A stretch of 64,000 bases of DNA from Alicyclobacillus tolerans (GCF_001447355.1 NZ_JXBW01000009.1:57585-121584); one strand, 5' to 3'; counted from the first letter of the stretch, positions 8,768 through 18,408 are shown. Notes: generated by a model not told the origin, from the sequence alone. Numbers and translations: made by a program.

Positions 8768-9730
8768 TTAACCCTGTCGTTGCAACACAATGACAGGGGC
8801 CCAATTGATATTAGGCAAAGCAACCGGATGTCCATTTACAGACAACTGCACACCCTGCACGTGTCCCAGATGAATCGTGACGTTCTGATTGGCCGAAAAC
8901 GTCTTGGATTGACCAGCATTCAACAGATCGTTTGGATCGACATTGGCTCCATCTGTGGTTGCACTCATCCATAGTTGCCCGGATACGACCTGAACATCCA
9001 CCTGCAGGTGCGTGACATGCAAAACCTTATATGTATAAGCTCCATTGGCGTATGGCTCCGCGACGATTTGCACGGCAGGGGCTGGTTTTACAGGCTTCGA
9101 CGCCGCCGTGTTGCCAGTGCTGTTCACTGTATTGCCTGTGACACTGTTGGACTGTTGACGATGGACGGTCGTCTGCGGTTTGCTCGCCGTCTTTACAGGC
9201 TCTTTCGTCGAACCTTTGGCCCCGCGATGATCGTGAATAAGAACATACGCCCCACCAATGACGATAAACGCCGCAAGGATCAGTGCACCTTGTCCAATCC
9301 AAGCCCCGGAAGGCCGAGCGCGATCGCGCTTTGGCTGACTGGTGGTGCGGTCAGCCCGCGGACGGCTGCGCTGAAACTCGTTGAGTGAACGCGGTTCGAC
9401 CATCTTCGCGGCCGGTTTGCGCTCCGTCTCCACGGAGCCCGGCTCGCGCTTCTGCGCATCTGGCGAAGGCGGGCGCACGGTTTCATGGGCCGATCCACTT
9501 TCCCGGCCATCGACGTATCGCTGCAACAGTTCGACGCCATCGAGCCCTAACACTTCTGCATACGTGCGAACGAACCCGCGCGCGTATACCCGACCAGGCA
9601 AGACGCTCCAATCCCCGTCTTCAAGCGCCTCGACGTATCGCTTTCGGATTTTCGTCCGCTCTTCGATATCATCCAGCGTCAACCCAAGAGATTCTCTTTT
9701 TGAACGCAGAATCTGGCCAAGTTCCTGCAC
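8768..9730 (-). CDS. RodZ/YmfM-like helix-turn-helix membrane protein
   Basis: A 320-residue protein with three parts: an N-terminal Cro-like helix-turn-helix (about residues 3-65, L-G-L-T-L-D-D-I-E-E-R-T-K-I), a basic linker, one membrane helix (about 148-166), and an extracytoplasmic C-terminal domain of the DUF4115 type after a Thr/Asn-rich linker. RodZ couples MreB to the membrane and cell-shape machinery. I chose GTG at 9730 because GGGAGG lies seven bases upstream. The neighbouring ymfK and pgsA match the B. subtilis ymfK-ymfM-pgsA order. Confidence 0.88.
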   Translation of the reverse strand: MQELGQILRSKRESLGLTLDDIEERTKIRKRYVEALEDGDWSVLPGRVYARGFVRTYAEVLGLDGVELLQRYVDGRESGSAHETVRPPSPDAQKREPGSVETERKPAAKMVEPRSLNEFQRSRPRADRTTSQPKRDRARPSGAWIGQGALILAAFIVIGGAYVLIHDHRGAKGSTKEPVKTASKPQTTVHRQQSNSVTGNTVNSTGNTAASKPVKPAPAVQIVAEPYANGAYTYKVLHVTHLQVDVQVVSGQLWMSATTDGANVDPNDLLNAGQSKTFSANQNVTIHLGHVQGVQLSVNGHPVALPNINWAPVIVLQRQG

Positions 9731-9754
9731 GGGTCGTCCTCCCTTGTCCACTCT

Positions 9755-10525
9755 TCACTGATTTGTCCAGGTTGACGGATCGTCTTCCACCATATCATAT
9801 CGCAATTCCTCTTGAGGCTCGCGCCGCAGTTCAATGATCAAGTCGAATAGATCCCAAGTATATCGCGAGCGTTTTACAAATACGTCAGGATGCTCGATCA
9901 CGATGGGAGCTTTCATGCGAAGAATTTCGTCCACACATTGCAGATGATCTTCCCCGCCGCGCAAAACCGATACAGCACCATCAATAATATACACGAATTG
10001 ATCCGATAAAAACTCGTTCGACGGGAGTTCGCGCATGATGGTCTGCTTAAGAAGTGTGGAAGAAACGAACAACCACCGTTTATTCGCATAAACACTTGCC
10101 GCGACGACAGCTTCCGTCTTTCCGACGCGCGGCTGTCCCCGTACGCCGATGACCTGTTTGCCAGGACGCTTTAACAACTCGCCCAAAAAGTCGACCAGCA
10201 CACCAAGTTCATCGCGGACAAAACGATACGTTCGCTTTTCCGTATCACTTCGTTCGATAAAACGCCCGTGGCGCAAGGCCAACCTATCGCGCAAAGTCGG
10301 TTCGCGTAGCGCGGTCACTTCGATGTCTTCCATCGAATGAAGCATCGTCGTCAAGACATCGAGAATATCCGGGCGATCGACTCGAATTAAAAACCCCCGG
10401 CCAAACTCCGAAACACCCGATAATTGTACGATGTTCACGCCAAGCATGCCAAGCAGGGACGAGATGTCGCCAAGGAGCCCTGGCCGATCCCGCTTAATTT
10501 GATACTGAAAATAATACTCTGCCAC
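9755..10525 (-). CDS. YmfK-like protein: ACT domain plus P-loop domain (DUF3388)
   Basis: A 256-residue protein. Residues 1-75 look like an ACT domain (I-K-R-D-R-P-G-L-L-G-D-I-S-S-L-L-G), the fold that usually binds small ligands such as amino acids. Residues 125-230 hold a Walker A motif, GQPRVGKT (130-137), and a hydrophobic strand ending in D (F-V-Y-I-I-D). This combination is the DUF3388 family, named for B. subtilis YmfK; its function is not established. A ligand-gated NTPase is an inference only. Confidence 0.85.
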   Translation of the reverse strand: MAEYYFQYQIKRDRPGLLGDISSLLGMLGVNIVQLSGVSEFGRGFLIRVDRPDILDVLTTMLHSMEDIEVTALREPTLRDRLALRHGRFIERSDTEKRTYRFVRDELGVLVDFLGELLKRPGKQVIGVRGQPRVGKTEAVVAASVYANKRWLFVSSTLLKQTIMRELPSNEFLSDQFVYIIDGAVSVLRGGEDHLQCVDEILRMKAPIVIEHPDVFVKRSRYTWDLFDLIIELRREPQEELRYDMVEDDPSTWTNQ

Positions 10526-10556
10526 CGATTTCGGCTCCTTTCAGCTTTGCCGTACC

Positions 10557-11579
10557 TCACGATAATCCGAACTCGTTCGCCAACTGCGCGCGCGTGGCTG
10601 GAGGCAGCGCGGCAAATTGGGCTTGCCAGGAACTTGCCGTCTGCTCTGCATCCACCTCAAATTTCGCCCAGGCTAGGACAACCGAGGCGGGCACCACAGC
10701 TGTATTGAGCGAGACCGAACTCAGATCCACCACGGATTGCTGGCCGGAGCCCCACGACTTTGCCTGCAATTGGGCCAGTGCATCCCGAACGCGCGAGGAT
10801 GCCAGATGCCCAGGGCCAATGGCAGGGGTTGTTCCCGTAAAAGACTGGGCAAAGGAATAGACTGTCGCCGTTTGTGCCGATATCGCAGCGAGTTGAGCCG
10901 CACTTGGCTGGTTGCCAACGACTGCGACGGACACAGTTGGATAAAGAATAGGAAAACCGGGTCCGTTGAGCGAAACCAGCGGAATCACGTTTGCTGCGGG
11001 ATCACTTTGGTAAAGACCCGCGAAAAATGCCTTTTGTTCATCACTCGGCGCGGACGAAGGCAAATATCCAATTTTGGGTTGTCCAGCATAACCGTACGTC
11101 GATGTTGATTTCGCGACGAGCTCATTCATGTTGACCCCTACTAAATAGCCTATGGCATAGGCAATGGTATCGGGATCCATGGCGAGCGCACTTAGGTTGG
11201 CCAACTGTGGCAAGGTAGCCGGCCAATCACTGACAACGACAAATCGAACATTTGGATGTTGGCGTGCAAGTTGCGCAACAGATTGAAGTATCGAGTTTGC
11301 GGAGTGAACTGCAATGACAACGCCATTGACACCCTGATTGGCGAGGATTTGATCTACCTGCGTCAACATATCTCCGGCAGTTGCGTGCAAGACTTCCGTT
11401 GACAAACTTCCACCCTCTGCCACTGTGGTGGCATTGGCGCCAAACGGTGGGTTGTCTACGTCGACGACAATTGCGGCCGACTTCTGAACTTGCGGTTGCA
11501 TAGCACTCAAATCCGGTGCACCGCAGCCCGCGAGGGCAAAACTGAAACAGAGTAAGGAACCCAGATACAGCCGTTTCAA
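10557..11579 (-). CDS. Lipoprotein, BMP/Med-like periplasmic-binding fold
   Basis: About 340 residues with a clear lipoprotein signal: basic start, hydrophobic run, then L-A-G-C as lipobox. The body resembles the basic membrane protein/type I periplasmic-binding fold (A-N-Q-G-V-N-G-V-V-I-A-V-H-S; I-A-Y-A-I-G-Y-L-V-G-V-N-M). B. subtilis Med, a positive regulator of comK, belongs to this superfamily, as do nucleoside-binding proteins. Substrate unknown. The start is taken as TTG at 11579, which begins K-R-L-Y-L-G; another TTG four codons earlier abuts the ribosome binding site TAGGAG. The gene is divergent from the orphan gene at 11717. Confidence 0.6.
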   Translation of the reverse strand: MKRLYLGSLLCFSFALAGCGAPDLSAMQPQVQKSAAIVVDVDNPPFGANATTVAEGGSLSTEVLHATAGDMLTQVDQILANQGVNGVVIAVHSANSILQSVAQLARQHPNVRFVVVSDWPATLPQLANLSALAMDPDTIAYAIGYLVGVNMNELVAKSTSTYGYAGQPKIGYLPSSAPSDEQKAFFAGLYQSDPAANVIPLVSLNGPGFPILYPTVSVAVVGNQPSAAQLAAISAQTATVYSFAQSFTGTTPAIGPGHLASSRVRDALAQLQAKSWGSGQQSVVDLSSVSLNTAVVPASVVLAWAKFEVDAEQTASSWQAQFAALPPATRAQLANEFGLS

Positions 11580-11665
11580 ACCGGTTGTCAACTCCTATGC
11601 AAATCCCGGCGAGCTCGACATATGCTCACACTCATAGACACCATTGTACCTGTTTCAATCCGTGC

Positions 11666-11694
11666 TTGCCTTTACGTTTTCCGTCTTACATAAT
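11666..11694 (+). promoter_or_regulatory. Putative sigma-A promoter of the plus-strand orphan gene
   Basis: TTGCCT (11666-11671) and CATAAT (11689-11694) with a 17-base spacer, about 20 bases upstream of the start codon at 11717. Confidence 0.6.
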
Positions 11695-11716
11695 GTGTAT
11701 GAAAGGATGAATCCCA

Positions 11717-12064
11717 TTGGCCTATATGCATGGTGAACATCTCTCAGTCGCGAAGGCATTGTACCAACTTGAGTTTTATCTAGATCAACTCAACACGACG
11801 TTCGATATCTACCATCTCTATTCAGAAGCGTATCGAGAACAGCGTGGGAGCTTCTACGACGAACGGTGGTTATATTACTTGGATGACAACCCGCAAGTGC
11901 AAGACTGTCTCGATGAGTCGTTTACGTTACAAACCATCGTCGAGACGCTTTTGCGAACGGGCCATGAGCCGTTGGTTCGCGCTCTGATGCGTGCTTTTCG
12001 ACGCGAGCGAATTTCTATCACGCAACGATTCATGTATGGTGCAACACCAAGGCGGCGCCCGTAA
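11717..12064 (+). CDS. Hypothetical protein, lone plus-strand gene
   Basis: A 115-residue protein I do not recognise. It is unusually rich in Tyr, Leu and Arg, with no membrane segment and no known motif; the C-terminus is strongly basic (R-R-E-R-I-S...P-R-R-R-P). It is probably real: it has its own promoter-like sequence, AAAGGA nine bases before a TTG start, and normal codon use. It is the only plus-strand gene in the first 37 kb, between a BMP-like lipoprotein and a membrane-anchored protein. A GC-rich hairpin spans its stop codon. A small DNA-binding or protein-binding adaptor would fit the charge, but that is a guess. Confidence 0.6.
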   Translation: MAYMHGEHLSVAKALYQLEFYLDQLNTTFDIYHLYSEAYREQRGSFYDERWLYYLDDNPQVQDCLDESFTLQTIVETLLRTGHEPLVRALMRAFRRERISITQRFMYGATPRRRP

Positions 12065-12075
12065 CAGGCGCCGCC
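12051..12075. terminator. GC-rich hairpin between convergent genes, possible weak terminator
   Basis: GGCGGCGCC and GGCGCCGCC pair perfectly around a seven-base loop, spanning the stop codon of the plus-strand gene and just beyond the end of the minus-strand gene. Neither side has a real T run, so it may act as a bidirectional pause or a 3' end stabiliser. Confidence 0.45.
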
Positions 12076-12089
12076 TTCGCCGCACTTGT

Positions 12090-12659
12090 CTAGTTTTCCG
12101 GCTTCAACTCGAGCCACTTCTCATCCGTCGAACTCGCATCGCGCTGGGGAGAGGACGCGAGTGCGGAGGCGAGATCGCCGTTCATCGTCGATGTGGCCAG
12201 TGAATCATACGCTTCTTTTCCCAACCCTGCGGTGCCAACGAGCGTTCCGTCCTCTGTAAATGTGATTTCTGCTTCACTAATTGGCTCCGAAAGAGAATAC
12301 ACATCGCGAAAGAACGCATTAACCAGCGACCGCATGGCCGTGTCCGCTGTGCCAGACGGAGGAATGGCTCCGTTTTGCCCACTCACATCGACCATCGCCG
12401 ACACGACAAAACGATTATCGCCGAGCCCATCAGGAAGAATCGCCATATCATAGAGACCACTGACGTTTGCCAAAGCCGACGTCACCGTATTCACCATCGC
12501 ATCTGTCGGCGCCGTATCCGCTGTCGTTCTCCCCGCCGCGACAGGGACAGACGACGCTCCGCTCGTTCTTGGCAACAACCGATTCTGCGTCAGCGCGTAG
12601 CCTGCCAGAAGCGCGACCGCAAGCGCCGTCGCGCCCCACCACACACTTTTACCCGCCAT
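12090..12659 (-). CDS. Membrane-anchored secreted protein of unknown function
   Basis: A 189-residue protein with a single N-terminal hydrophobic helix (about residues 5-23, W-W-G-A-T-A-L-A-V-A-L-L-A-G-Y) and an exported domain rich in Ser, Thr, Ala and Asp. No motif known to me. GAGAGG eight bases before the ATG at 12659 fixes the start; nine extra upstream codons are unlikely. A sequence resembling a sigma-E promoter lies about 40-70 bases upstream, suggesting mother-cell expression during sporulation. It follows spoIIIE and converges on the orphan gene. Confidence 0.65.
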   Translation of the reverse strand: MAGKSVWWGATALAVALLAGYALTQNRLLPRTSGASSVPVAAGRTTADTAPTDAMVNTVTSALANVSGLYDMAILPDGLGDNRFVVSAMVDVSGQNGAIPPSGTADTAMRSLVNAFFRDVYSLSEPISEAEITFTEDGTLVGTAGLGKEAYDSLATSTMNGDLASALASSPQRDASSTDEKWLELKPEN

Positions 12660-12700
12660 TTTGACGTCCTCTCCTCGCCCCATCAAAACTGCTACAACTA

Positions 12701-12729
12701 CATATATGGACGGGAAAGGACAAGTATGC
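12701..12729 (-). promoter_or_regulatory. Candidate sigma-E promoter
   Basis: GCATACT (12723-12729), 14 bases, CATATATG (12701-12708) on the minus strand. This fits the sigma-E pattern KMATATT-N14-CATACAMT at most -35 positions and at the CATA core of the -10. The match is incomplete, so this is a candidate only. Confidence 0.35.
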
Positions 12730-12738
12730 TGACCGGGC

Positions 12739-15216
12739 TCAGCCTTCCTGTGGACGTGTGAAAGACGCTTTGGCCTGCAACCACTGTTCTTTAGAGATCA
12801 AAACTTCACGCGGCTTGCTCCCCTCAAACGGGCCTACAATACCACTTTGCTCCATTTGATCGACAATTCTTGCCGCCCGTGAGTATCCAATGCGGAATCG
12901 ACGTTGCAACATTGACACAGAAGCCTGTCCCAAATCGACCACGAGATCGACGGCGTCCATGAACAAGCTGTCCAGTTCCGGTCCATCTTCGGCAGGCTCC
13001 GATTCCTCGGCTCCGGTGTTCAAATCCACCGTGTAAACAGCTTGTTGCTGGTTCTTTACGTATTCGACCAGACGTTCGATTTCCAATTCCGACACGAACG
13101 CACCTTGAACGCGTGTCGCTTTTGCTGCACCGACTGGCAGGTAGAGCATATCGCCTCGCCCAAGCAATTTTTCGGCGCCACCCCCGTCAAGAATCGTCCG
13201 CGAGTCGGCCATTGATGACACTGCAAACGCGATACGGCTCGGGATATTCGCTTTGATGAGACCTGTAATGACGTCGACCGACGGCCGCTGTGTCGCTACG
13301 ATCAAGTGAATTCCTGCCGCACGAGCCATCTGTGCAATCCGACAGATGGCGTCTTCGACATCACCCGGAGCCACCATCATCAGGTCCGCGAGCTCGTCCA
13401 CAATCACGACAATGTACGGCAGAGGCTCGAGCCCTTCTTCGCGCAACAAATGATTGTAGCGTTCAATATCGCGTGCCCCCCGCTCCGCCATCAACTGATA
13501 GCGATTCTCCATTTCCTGCACGACTTTTTTTAGAGCAAAAGCAGCTTTGCGCGGGTCGATCACAACAGGTGCCAGAAGATGTGGAATGCCATTGTAGCCG
13601 CTGAGTTCCACCATTTTGGGGTCGATCATCAACAGCTTGACTTCATGCGGTTTTGCCCGCATCAGTATCGAGGCAATCATGCCGTTAATACAAACACTCT
13701 TACCAGATCCTGTAGCCCCTGCGACCAAGAGGTGCGGCATCTTTTGCAGGTCGCCTACGATCGGTGCACCCGTAATATCCCTGCCGAGTGCCAGCGCAAG
13801 TTTGGCGGACGACTTTTGAAATTCGGGCGACTGTAAAACCTCGCGCAAAGAGACGATTGCGACCTCATCGTTGGGCACTTCAATACCGATCACGGACTTG
13901 CCCGGAACCGGGGCTTCCATTCGAATGTCGCGAGCTGCCAGCGCAAGCGCAATATCATCGGTTAAGCCAACGATGCGCGAGACCTTGACGCCCGCGGCCG
14001 GTTGCAATTCATACCGCGTTACCGTAGGTCCACGATTGATCTCCACAACTGTCGCCTGCACGCCAAACGACTGTAAGGTCGCCTGTAGCTTTTGCGCATT
14101 TTCGTGCGCACCGGCCGACGAAAAGCCCGATGGCGGGGCTGCCGGCATGTCGAACAAAGTGAGTGGCGGCAGTTGGTAGTTGTCGTCATGGACCATTGGC
14201 CCCACTTCGTACTCAGGCATCGCCGAATGTTCCCGAGCCGGCGGCGAAATCGGCTTTTTTGGTGCAGTTACCGCATCAGGAAAACGCACGACCAATCCCT
14301 TGTCCGCCGTTTCCACAAGAGCATCCTGACCATCGTCGAATGCTTCCTGCTGAGGAGCATTCATAATATCCATCGCATGTTGTCTCGCCCGCGCGGCAAA
14401 GTCGTGGATGACGGGCGGCGGGACGTCCCTTTCACCCGCGTCGGCAGTCGCCGCAACAGGCTCTGTTGCGCCTGCATGGTTTTCATAGACCTCACCATCG
14501 ATCACGATGGTGGGCCGCCGACGGCGACGCGGAGCCTCTTCTTCAATTTCCGGCTGCTCGTCTTTCTCCGCCTGAAAGACGGCCCCGGTTTGCCGCTTGA
14601 CGGTCTGCCACAGGCCGTCAAGCGCGCGCTCCGTAAAGCGAGACCCCTTGCCAATAGCGCTCACGAGGGAAATCTGCAAAACCAGTGCGATGCCAATCAA
14701 TCCCCCTGCGACAATCACGAGCCGAGGACCAATCTCATAGGTTTGCGGCGAGTTAAACAACATGTGAAGAAGATAAAATATGAAAAACCCCACCAAGCCT
14801 CCGCCGGCGCTTGGCGGAGTACCAGTCGTCGGTGCGAAGATGTAGCCGCGCAATTCTTGCAGGGCCGTCCACTCGCTTGCAAGAAAGTGATTCTGCAACC
14901 CTTGATCAGCAAGATTGGAGTAAAAATTCATTTCGATGAGCGCAAGAATACATAACAATAAAATAAGCAAGCCAAGATGCCGACTATCCCATACAAAACG
15001 CGACCTACGAACCATCATGTAGATGGCTGCGTAACCTACGAGGATGGGAATTAAAAAGTACCAACTACCAGCTAAATAAATGCTCACAGCAGCCAAAAAT
15101 TGGCCGACATAACCAAGGCGTCCAAGCGCCAAGGCGCATCCCGTCAACATAGCGAGACCGGTGACCTCGTACTTGAGGACATTTTTCTGTTGTTGTTTGC
15201 GTGCCACGAACCCCAC
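12739..15216 (-). CDS. spoIIIE: DNA translocase FtsK/SpoIIIE
   Basis: An 825-residue DNA pump that moves chromosomes through the division or sporulation septum. Four to five N-terminal membrane helices (about 19-183) are followed by an acidic/proline linker, the FtsK alpha domain, and the motor with Walker A GATGSGKS (500-507) and the Walker B-like run V-V-I-V-D-E-L-A-D. The C-terminal winged-helix gamma domain ([18 protein letters not shown]) reads SRS/KOPS-type sequences. Position after ylzJ and tepA matches B. subtilis spoIIIE. GTG at 15216 follows GGAAAGG; a GTG three codons later is possible. Confidence 0.95.
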   Translation of the reverse strand: MGFVARKQQQKNVLKYEVTGLAMLTGCALALGRLGYVGQFLAAVSIYLAGSWYFLIPILVGYAAIYMMVRRSRFVWDSRHLGLLILLLCILALIEMNFYSNLADQGLQNHFLASEWTALQELRGYIFAPTTGTPPSAGGGLVGFFIFYLLHMLFNSPQTYEIGPRLVIVAGGLIGIALVLQISLVSAIGKGSRFTERALDGLWQTVKRQTGAVFQAEKDEQPEIEEEAPRRRRRPTIVIDGEVYENHAGATEPVAATADAGERDVPPPVIHDFAARARQHAMDIMNAPQQEAFDDGQDALVETADKGLVVRFPDAVTAPKKPISPPAREHSAMPEYEVGPMVHDDNYQLPPLTLFDMPAAPPSGFSSAGAHENAQKLQATLQSFGVQATVVEINRGPTVTRYELQPAAGVKVSRIVGLTDDIALALAARDIRMEAPVPGKSVIGIEVPNDEVAIVSLREVLQSPEFQKSSAKLALALGRDITGAPIVGDLQKMPHLLVAGATGSGKSVCINGMIASILMRAKPHEVKLLMIDPKMVELSGYNGIPHLLAPVVIDPRKAAFALKKVVQEMENRYQLMAERGARDIERYNHLLREEGLEPLPYIVVIVDELADLMMVAPGDVEDAICRIAQMARAAGIHLIVATQRPSVDVITGLIKANIPSRIAFAVSSMADSRTILDGGGAEKLLGRGDMLYLPVGAAKATRVQGAFVSELEIERLVEYVKNQQQAVYTVDLNTGAEESEPAEDGPELDSLFMDAVDLVVDLGQASVSMLQRRFRIGYSRAARIVDQMEQSGIVGPFEGSKPREVLISKEQWLQAKASFTRPQEG

Positions 15217-15270
15217 CAGCCCTTTCCTCAGACTGAAGATTCGTGGCTACGTCGGCATTTTCCTGCCTGT

Positions 15271-15480
15271 TCAACCGTAAAAGGGCATACCTGGCTGCCA
15301 GTCCGGTCGCAAATAATCGCTCGCATAGGGGCTGATCAATCGCTCGATCACGGCTTTCCCATTGGACTGGCGCGCTATGATCAGACGCGCTTGTCCTACG
15401 ACGGCCTCTTCATATGACACCTGAGGGGGTTCGTTCCAGCCCGCAAAGATTTCAGCGTCGGACAGCGTTGTCCAATGCAT
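15271..15480 (-). CDS. YlzJ-like protein
   Basis: A 69-residue protein resembling YlzJ, a small conserved Bacillota protein of unknown function that lies between tepA and spoIIIE. The C-terminal W-Q-P-G-M-P-F is typical. Its ATG overlaps the tepA stop as TAATG (stop 15480-15482, start at 15480), which indicates translational coupling. Confidence 0.85.
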   Translation of the reverse strand: MHWTTLSDAEIFAGWNEPPQVSYEEAVVGQARLIIARQSNGKAVIERLISPYASDYLRPDWQPGMPFYG

Positions 15481-16268
15481 TATTGAACCACCCCCGTCAC
15501 GACTTGGGAGGCTTTGCGTTCCTGGATGAGTTCGCGCAACTTGTGCATCGCCTGCCCCAGCCCGCCAACTTCATCACAGAGTCCATACTTGACCGCGTCG
15601 CGGCCAATCACCGTGGTTCCGATGTCCTTCGCCATTTCACCCGTATTTAACATGAGCGAACGAAATACGTCTTCTGTGATTCGCGAGTGTTCGACGACGA
15701 AGCGCGTCACGCGATCCTGCATTTTTTCAAGGTACTCAAAGGACTGCTGTACGCCGATCACCAATCCATTCAAACGAACAGGATGGATGGTCATACTTGC
15801 GGATTCGGCGATAAACGTGTAGTTCGCACTGACCGCGATGGGAACGCCGATCGAGTGCCCACCCCCAAGCACGATGGACACCGACGGTTTGCTCAGCGAA
15901 GCCACCAACTCGGCGATTGCAAGACCCGCTTCGACATCTCCGCCCACCGTATTCAGGATAAGAAGCAAGCCGTCAATTTTATCACTTTCTTCCACCGCCA
16001 CAAGCTGTGGAATCACGTGCTCGTACTTCGTCGTCTTGTTTTGGGGAGGTAACACCATGTGGCCTTCGATCTGACCGATGATGGTCAAGCAGAAAATGTC
16101 ACTGTCCGGCGCCGTTGCTGGACTCGTCACACCCAGTGCGGAAATATTCTCGCTTTGCGAGCTTTGCGCTTCTTCCTCCGCATCCTGCAAAAGCGGCTCG
16201 GTTCGTACGGGTGGGCGTCCGCCTGTGCTCATGATTGCATCGTAAGCAGCTTTTCCTTGCCTTTTCAT
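15480..16268 (-). CDS. tepA: Translocation-enhancing protein TepA (ClpP-like serine protease fold)
   Basis: A 262-residue ClpP-fold protein. B. subtilis TepA was reported to assist preprotein translocation and to degrade small acid-soluble spore proteins at germination. The nucleophile motif G-G-G-H-S-I-G and the M-T-I-H-P-V-R His region are present. The first ~50 residues are a variable tail. ylzJ and spoIIIE follow, as in B. subtilis. A terminator lies about 70 bases upstream, at the end of the RNase J gene. Confidence 0.92.
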   Translation of the reverse strand: MKRQGKAAYDAIMSTGGRPPVRTEPLLQDAEEEAQSSQSENISALGVTSPATAPDSDIFCLTIIGQIEGHMVLPPQNKTTKYEHVIPQLVAVEESDKIDGLLLILNTVGGDVEAGLAIAELVASLSKPSVSIVLGGGHSIGVPIAVSANYTFIAESASMTIHPVRLNGLVIGVQQSFEYLEKMQDRVTRFVVEHSRITEDVFRSLMLNTGEMAKDIGTTVIGRDAVKYGLCDEVGGLGQAMHKLRELIQERKASQVVTGVVQ

Positions 16269-16337
16269 CGCACCCTACTCCTCTCTGCCGATGTAGTATC
16301 GACCCTGACGCAAAAACCGATACGCGCCGTCCAAATA

Positions 16338-16373
16338 CGAAAACGGCTACCCATCCATCTGGTGGGTAGCCGC
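16338..16373 (-). terminator. Terminator after the RNase J gene
   Basis: A perfect ten-base stem CGGCTACCCA/TGGGTAGCCG with a nine-base loop, followed by TTTTCGTATTTG on the minus strand. Confidence 0.85.
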
Positions 16374-16397
16374 TCATGCACTTGTGGCGGTTAAACA

Positions 16398-18056
16398 TTA
16401 AGCCTCCATTATAATCGGCAGGATCATCGGACGGCGCCGCGTTTGTTCGAACAGGTATCGACCCAACGCATCACGAACCGCCGTTTTCAACGAAGACCAC
16501 TCGCTCACATTGTCGGAGACCAGTTTGGCCAGCGTCGTTTCAACCAACTTGTTCGCCTCATCGAGCAATGCCTCTGACTCGCGAACATACACAAATCCGC
16601 GTGAAATGATATCAGGCCCTGACAAAATGTGTCCAGTCGCCTTGGACAACGTCACTACGACAACCAGAATCCCATCCTGAGACAGCAGTTTGCGATCACG
16701 CAATACAATATTCCCCACATCGCCGACACCAAGCCCGTCGATCATCACGGTGCCAGCGGGTACCTTGCCTCCGAGACGAGCGCGTCCATCCTCAAACTCC
16801 ACGACATCGCCTAATTCTGTTATGAAGATATGATCCGGGTCGACCCCGAGTTGAATGGCGAGATCGGCATGTGTGCGCTGCATACGGAACTCACCGTGTA
16901 CCGGCAAGAAGTATTTGGGCCGCACAAGTTGCAACATCCATTTCAACTCTTCCTGGCTACCGTGGCCCGATGCGTGCACGCCGCGATAAATGACATTGGC
17001 CCCAGCGCGGAACAGTTGATCAATCGTGCGCGCCACATACTTTTCATTGCCAGGGATCGGCGAACTCGCCAAAACGACGGTATCACCTGGTACGATCTCG
17101 ATTTTGCGATGTGCAGCGCGAGCCATTCGCGTCAAAGCCGACATGGGCTCGCCTTGGCTGCCAGTCGAAAGGATCACAAGCTTGGACGGATCCATTTTGT
17201 TGACATCGTCCGCATCGATCAACGTCTCCGGCATCGCCTCCAAATATCCGAGTTGTAGCGAAGTCTGGATGTTGTTGACCATACTACGGCCAACCACCGC
17301 CACACGTCGACCGTACTTTTCAGCAGCCCGAATCATGAGTTGCAGACGATGAATATTGGAGGCAAACGTCGACATAATAACACGCCCTGGCGCCTGGGCA
17401 ATTATCTCGTCGATTTTCGCGCCGACGCTGAGTTCCGACGGCGTATACCCGGGTCGCTCCGCATTGGTGCTGTCACCAACCAACGCAAGTACGCCTTTGG
17501 CCCCCCACGCCGCCAGTTTGTGCACGTCCGCCTGACGACCGTCGACTGGCGTTTGATCAAATTTGAAATCGCCTGTATGAATCACAACGCCTTCCGGGGT
17601 TTCGATGGCGAAACCGACGGTATCCGGAATGCTGTGGTTCACGTAAAAGGCCGAGATCGTAAAATCGCCGATTTGAATATTCGAGTTGCCATCGATGGCG
17701 ACTAACTTCGCGGAGTCATTTAACCCATGCTCGCGCAACTTGTGCTCGACGAGCCCGAGCGTGAGTCGCGTGCTGTACACAGGAACATTGATTTCCCGCA
17801 ACACATAGGGCAGGCCTCCGATGTGATCTTCATGTCCGTGTGTCAGGAAAATACCCCGGATTTTATCGCGATTTTCCACCAAGAACGTAATGTCTGGGAT
17901 CACAATATCGATACCGAGCATATCCTCATCTGGAAACTTCAATCCTGCATCGACAATGATCATGTCATTGCCGTACCAATATAGGGTCATATTCTTCCCG
18001 ATTTCCCCAACTCCACCCAGCGGGATAATCGAGAGTCTCGATCTGTTTTTAGCCAT
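16398..18056 (-). CDS. rnjB: Ribonuclease J
   Basis: A 552-residue metallo-beta-lactamase/beta-CASP RNase with 5'-3' exo- and endonuclease activity in mRNA decay and rRNA maturation. The zinc motif HGHEDHIGG lies at residues 73-81, followed by beta-CASP motifs (S-T-F-A-S-N-I-H-R; V-H-A-S-G-H-G-S; P-V-H-G-E-F-R). The symbol rests on position next to tepA, as in B. subtilis; whether this is functionally RNase J1 or J2 cannot be decided from the window. GGAGG precedes the ATG. An upstream promoter would give a leader of nearly 300 bases. Confidence 0.95.
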   Translation of the reverse strand: MAKNRSRLSIIPLGGVGEIGKNMTLYWYGNDMIIVDAGLKFPDEDMLGIDIVIPDITFLVENRDKIRGIFLTHGHEDHIGGLPYVLREINVPVYSTRLTLGLVEHKLREHGLNDSAKLVAIDGNSNIQIGDFTISAFYVNHSIPDTVGFAIETPEGVVIHTGDFKFDQTPVDGRQADVHKLAAWGAKGVLALVGDSTNAERPGYTPSELSVGAKIDEIIAQAPGRVIMSTFASNIHRLQLMIRAAEKYGRRVAVVGRSMVNNIQTSLQLGYLEAMPETLIDADDVNKMDPSKLVILSTGSQGEPMSALTRMARAAHRKIEIVPGDTVVLASSPIPGNEKYVARTIDQLFRAGANVIYRGVHASGHGSQEELKWMLQLVRPKYFLPVHGEFRMQRTHADLAIQLGVDPDHIFITELGDVVEFEDGRARLGGKVPAGTVMIDGLGVGDVGNIVLRDRKLLSQDGILVVVVTLSKATGHILSGPDIISRGFVYVRESEALLDEANKLVETTLAKLVSDNVSEWSSLKTAVRDALGRYLFEQTRRRPMILPIIMEA

Positions 18057-18068
18057 TCGGCACCTCCA

Positions 18069-18335
18069 TCACAAAACTTTCCAATTCAAGCGACAAGCAC
18101 ACACCGCGAACAAAGCAAACCGCTTAACAGCTCGTCCCTGCTGTGTAGGCAGAATCCTTCGCGAAAGCGCTTCGTCCACACGCCGTGCCATATTGTGCCT
18201 AGTCGAAAGCGGACAGACTGAACCGTTCCGTTCCCTCAGCTGTCGCGCAATTCGTTTCGCTTCGTTCATCTTGTGTTCGTACGCACCGATGTACCGCGGA
18301 TGACAAACGAACACCAAGTCGAGAAGGCCGCACAT
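18069..18335 (-). pseudogene. Possible remnant of a DUF4406/deoxyribosyltransferase-like gene
   Basis: This 409-base gap between dapA and rnjB (18057-18465) is the only stretch over 300 bases without a clear gene. An 88-codon frame from the ATG at 18335 begins with D-L-V-F-V-C-H-P and continues N-E-A-K-R-I-A-R-Q-L-R-E-R, which resembles the start of DUF4406-type proteins (F-V-x-H-P-y...N...A-x-R-I-A-R-x-L). The expected second half is missing and no ribosome binding site is visible, so it looks decayed. It could instead be chance coding in a long rnjB leader. Confidence 0.3.
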
Positions 18336-18350
18336 GTCACTATCGCATTC

Positions 18351-18379
18351 ATTATACCTGGGGAACGCAAGCCGAACAA
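18351..18379 (-). promoter_or_regulatory. Putative sigma-A promoter upstream of rnjB
   Basis: TTGTTC (18374-18379), 17 bases, TATAAT (18351-18356) on the minus strand. A transcript would start near 18344 and have a leader of nearly 290 bases before rnjB. Confidence 0.6.
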
Positions 18380-18408
18380 CCCACACGTCCCTTTGCCCGC
18401 TAAGATGG

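Noticed and set aside
14092..14955. Long open frame (287 codons) on the plus strand opposite spoIIIE
   Set aside because: It is antisense to a gene with full domain content, has no ribosome binding site, and no recognisable sequence; GC-rich codon bias creates such shadows.
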